From NCBI RefSeq assembly GCF_016294135.1, contig NZ_JAEDCO010000033.1:1-17842 (forward strand): a stretch of 17,842 nt of DNA, read 5' to 3'. Shown in pieces: positions 15,013 to 17,842 of this stretch (positions are counted from its first letter, which is position 1; each line of letters begins with the position of its first letter). The stretch is from Methanobrevibacter ruminantium. Lineage in GTDB: Archaea > Methanobacteriota > Methanobacteria > Methanobacteriales > Methanobacteriaceae. Position numbers and translations under genes: made by a program. The notes beneath the pieces are model-generated. The model did not search any database and had not been told where the DNA came from. It saw only the letters and a program-made list of their open reading frames with translations.

Positions 15013-17736
15013 TCAATGTTTCAATTCAAGCAAGAATTCATTAGCGTCCTCATGTCCAGAATCAATTGAAATAGCTTTTTTCACAAAAGATAAAGCCCCT
15101 AACTTATCATCTTGCTCATAAAGTATTTTTCCAATGAGATAATATGCGTCTGCACTATCTTTCTTGATTAGTATATTGGTTAATATATCTTTAGCAATGC
15201 TATAGTTTCCCTTATTGAACTCTTCAAGGGCATCAGCATATGCCTCATCTAAAGGATCTATCTCTTCATTTTCCTCATTTTCCACCATCTCTTCATCGAT
15301 AGGCTCATTAGAATTTTCTATATCCCTACTTCTCTTATCTTTTTGGTTATAATATGTTTCATTATAGGATATATTATCCTCTAAATTCTGATTTTCCAAT
15401 GCAGATAATTCCTCTGGAGATAACTTATTCATCTCTTCCCACATATAATCCAAAATGAACTCAGTAGCTTTCTTATGCAATGGCTTGTTATCATTTCCAC
15501 ATTTAGGAGAGTATATACAGGAAGGGCAACCGTTTTCACATTCGCATGTCTTTAGAAGATTCCTTGTAGAATTGGTTAATTTGCTGAATACATCAATTGC
15601 CTTTTCACAAATACCAATTCCTCCTTCATATGCATCGTAAATGAAAATTGAAGCTTCTTGAGTGTCTTCATGATAATTGGTTGAAAGTCCGCCAATATCA
15701 AATCTATCACACATCACATGAAGTGGGAACAGTCCTATCAAAGCATGTTCTGCACCGTGAAGGCCTCCTTCATAGACTTCGCTTTCATTCTTAAATCTCT
15801 CTTCCAATGTCTCTTTGACACTGTTTGGAATTGTAAACCACAATCCTTTTGTCTTGAATTTCAATGGAGGCAAGTCTAGAATGTATGTTCCAATTGTCTT
15901 TGAAAATTCCATTCTCTTGTATTTATAATAGTCTTCCTCTACTTCAAGCTCTCCATAATGAACAGTAAAGTCTCCAATCTTGACCTTTTTGATCTTTTTA
16001 ATGATTTTTGTTTGAGTCCTCTTAAGTGCAATTGTATGGGCATTGACATCCCTTTTAATCACATTTATAATATGAGTGTTAAAGTCGACATCAGTTACAA
16101 TATAAGTTTGGCCTTTATTGATTAAAATAGCTCCCTCATGAGCTTCCCTATACATTTGAGACCTTTCTATCTTTTCAATCAATTGATTTCCATTCATTAC
16201 GCTGAATATCTCATTTGAAATCTGATCAAGCGAAAATTCAAATGCTGGATTATCATCATAAGGATAAATGTAAACTCCTGCGCTCTTTCTCAAGTCCCTG
16301 TTCTGAACGATATTGTCTATGAATTCTTCATCTACACCGAATACCTTTTCTATCTCTTCTGGAGCAAGTGGCAATTCATTTGCAGCACAAATAATATGAT
16401 TATTCAATAGCTTTTCATTATTCAAATCGATTACAACGTTCTCATGAGGCTTGTCAAAGAAGAATTCTGGATTTTTCATAAAGTATTGGTCCAATTGGTT
16501 TTCAAATGCAACCAATATGACAAGGGATTTCTGATTTCCTCTACCAGATCTTCCTCCTTGCTGCCAGGTTGAAATCATGGAGCCAGGGAATCCTGAAATG
16601 ATTACAGCATCTAAACTGCCTACATCAATACCTAATTCAAGGGCATTTGTAGAGGTAACGCCTAAATATTTTCTTGATTTTAGGCCGTCTTCTATTTCTC
16701 TTCTGTCTTCAGCCAAATAGCCTGCCCTATAAGCTGAAATCCTATCCACATACCTCTTTTTAGTATGCTCCATATCCCTTTTTGTCCATAATGCAATCAA
16801 TTCTGCAATCTTTCTGCTTGATGTGAAGCATAATGTTTGTATGTCTTTAAGCAGCAAATAAAGGAAAATCCTTTCAGTTTCCTGGTGAATGGATAGATTT
16901 TCATCATCAGAATGAACGGGCAATTTTTTATATGGATTGTATAGAATAAAGTCTTTCTCACCGCTTGGAGAGCTATCCTCATCAATCAATTCAAATTCCT
17001 CTCCAGTTAACTTTTCTGCAAGCTCTAAAGGATTAGCAAGTGTTGCTGAAGACAATATGAATTTAGGATTGGATCCATAGAAATTAGCAATTCTCTTCAA
17101 CCTTCTAATTAGGAATGCAACGTTTGAACCGAATATCCCCTTATAGTAATGGGCTTCATCAATAACAATATACTTTAGATTTGAATAGAAACGTTTCCAT
17201 TGATGATGCCATTGCAAGATCAAATGAATTTGATATGGGTTTGTAAGAATAACTCTTGATTCCTGCCTAATTTTATACCTTTTAGCCTTTGGTGTGTCTC
17301 CATCATAAGGATTTGGATTAATGTCAAGGTCTAGTTTCTCATCAAATTTCCTTAAAACCTTTAATTGGTCATAAGATAATGCCTTAGCAGGATAAATGTA
17401 TAATGCACAAGCGTCATTATCCTTAATGAGTTCTTCCAATACAGGTAAATTGAAGGATAATGTCTTTCCACTTGCAGTTGGTGTTGTAATGATTATGTTC
17501 TTGTCTTCTCTTGACTTTTCAATAGCTAAAGCCTGGTGTTTATATAGCTTAATTTCCTTTTCCTCAAGGTAGTTCAATATCTTTTTCTCTAGTTTATCTA
17601 CCTTTTTATAGCTAGCCTCTTTTGCAGGAATGGTCTCGACATGCTCGATTTTTTTCCTAAAACGAATATCGTTTTTAAACTTGTCGATATTTTCCATCTC
17701 ATCTTTGTCTTTAGCCATATTTGTCATAATAATCAT
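15013..17736 (-). CDS. MrfA/Hrq1-like DEAH helicase with cysteine cluster and C-terminal TPR repeats
   Basis: This superfamily 2 helicase belongs to the YprA/MrfA/Hrq1 group, 3'-5' helicases used in DNA lesion repair. Visible motifs are TPTASGKT (85-92), DEAH (193-196), SAT (230-232) and QGGRSGRG (393-400). The group's MZB/DUF1998 region has AEHALIGLFP, YEGGIGICEKA and the zinc-type cluster Cys731, 733, 737, 740 and 746 (CECENGCPSC, then SPKC). A Glu/Asn-rich linker (about 775-830) follows, and then two TPR units of about 34 residues (830-863 and 864-897). TPR at this end is unusual; in Bacillus it is on the nuclease partner. Starts at 17736, 17727 and 17718 are all possible; none has a strong ribosome site. 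Confidence 0.9.
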   Translation of the reverse strand: MIIMTNMAKDKDEMENIDKFKNDIRFRKKIEHVETIPAKEASYKKVDKLEKKILNYLEEKEIKLYKHQALAIEKSREDKNIIITTPTASGKTLSFNLPVLEELIKDNDACALYIYPAKALSYDQLKVLRKFDEKLDLDINPNPYDGDTPKAKRYKIRQESRVILTNPYQIHLILQWHHQWKRFYSNLKYIVIDEAHYYKGIFGSNVAFLIRRLKRIANFYGSNPKFILSSATLANPLELAEKLTGEEFELIDEDSSPSGEKDFILYNPYKKLPVHSDDENLSIHQETERIFLYLLLKDIQTLCFTSSRKIAELIALWTKRDMEHTKKRYVDRISAYRAGYLAEDRREIEDGLKSRKYLGVTSTNALELGIDVGSLDAVIISGFPGSMISTWQQGGRSGRGNQKSLVILVAFENQLDQYFMKNPEFFFDKPHENVVIDLNNEKLLNNHIICAANELPLAPEEIEKVFGVDEEFIDNIVQNRDLRKSAGVYIYPYDDNPAFEFSLDQISNEIFSVMNGNQLIEKIERSQMYREAHEGAILINKGQTYIVTDVDFNTHIINVIKRDVNAHTIALKRTQTKIIKKIKKVKIGDFTVHYGELEVEEDYYKYKRMEFSKTIGTYILDLPPLKFKTKGLWFTIPNSVKETLEERFKNESEVYEGGLHGAEHALIGLFPLHVMCDRFDIGGLSTNYHEDTQEASIFIYDAYEGGIGICEKAIDVFSKLTNSTRNLLKTCECENGCPSCIYSPKCGNDNKPLHKKATEFILDYMWEEMNKLSPEELSALENQNLEDNISYNETYYNQKDKRSRDIENSNEPIDEEMVENEENEEIDPLDEAYADALEEFNKGNYSIAKDILTNILIKKDSADAYYLIGKILYEQDDKLGALSFVKKAISIDSGHEDANEFLLELKH

Positions 17737-17788
17737 TAAAATTAAGTATTAATTGAGTATTGAATTAAGTTTTAAGTTAATTATTGAA

Positions 17789-17842
17789 TTTGTATAATAA
17801 AGTATTATTTGTATAATAAAGTATTATTTGTATAATAAAGTA
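17789..17842. repeat. 19-bp tandem repeat with TATA-like cores, continuing beyond the window
   Basis: The unit TTTGTATAATAAAGTATTA starts at 17789 and 17808 (two identical full copies), and a third begins at 17827 and is cut by the window end after 16 bases. There are no spacers. On the minus strand each unit holds TTATTATACAAA, a TATA-like sequence; the unit nearest the helicase lies about 55 bases before its start, at a plausible promoter distance. Confidence 0.9.

Noticed and set aside
17789..17842. CRISPR array at the right edge
   Set aside because: The 19-base units are directly adjacent with no spacers and are AT-only in core; no cas gene is in the window.

Overview
The window is very AT-rich, densely coded and looks like a methanogenic archaeon of the Methanobacteriales, most likely Methanobrevibacter. 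The evidence is the gene set: geranylgeranylglyceryl-phosphate (ether lipid) synthase, archaeal ribosomal protein L40e, archaeal-type Tsr3, DUF116, and the NurA-HerA-Mre11-Rad50 cluster. TATA-like boxes and GTGAT-type ribosome binding sites three to four bases before ATG point the same way. I see no tRNA, rRNA, CRISPR array, transposase or integrase, and nothing suggests a mobile island.

Left part (1-5228, all + strand): the tail of an unknown acidic protein, a 51-residue zinc ribbon followed by a strong hairpin terminator, an unrecognised 154-residue protein, and a three-gene run (membrane-anchored cysteine-rich DUF116 protein, unrecognised 130-residue protein, secreted Asn-rich protein) closed by a hairpin terminator. 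Then come two ribosome genes (Tsr3 rRNA aminocarboxypropyltransferase and L40e) and GGGP synthase, the first committed step of archaeal lipid synthesis.

Middle part (5466-12396, + strand): the complete archaeal double-strand-break resection set, nurA, herA, mre11 and rad50. Mre11-Rad50 recognises and processes the break; the HerA hexameric translocase with NurA nuclease makes the long 3' tail for RadA. All key catalytic motifs are present. Mre11 carries a short 12-bp in-frame tandem repeat in its C-terminal linker.

Right part (12533-17736, all - strand, convergent with rad50): a MTH538-type TIR-like (DUF1863) protein, a 617-base gene-free AT-rich stretch, then a three-gene run of DEAH helicase with a cysteine cluster (YprA/MrfA/Hrq1-like), an unrecognised 99-residue protein and a YprB/MrfB-like DEDDh exonuclease. 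Helicase and exonuclease together resemble the bacterial MrfAB DNA-repair pair, but here the TPR repeats sit on the helicase and not on the nuclease. The window therefore holds two DNA-end or lesion-processing modules facing each other, with a TIR-like protein of unknown role between them. A 19-bp tandem repeat with TATA-like cores lies at the right edge, upstream of the helicase.
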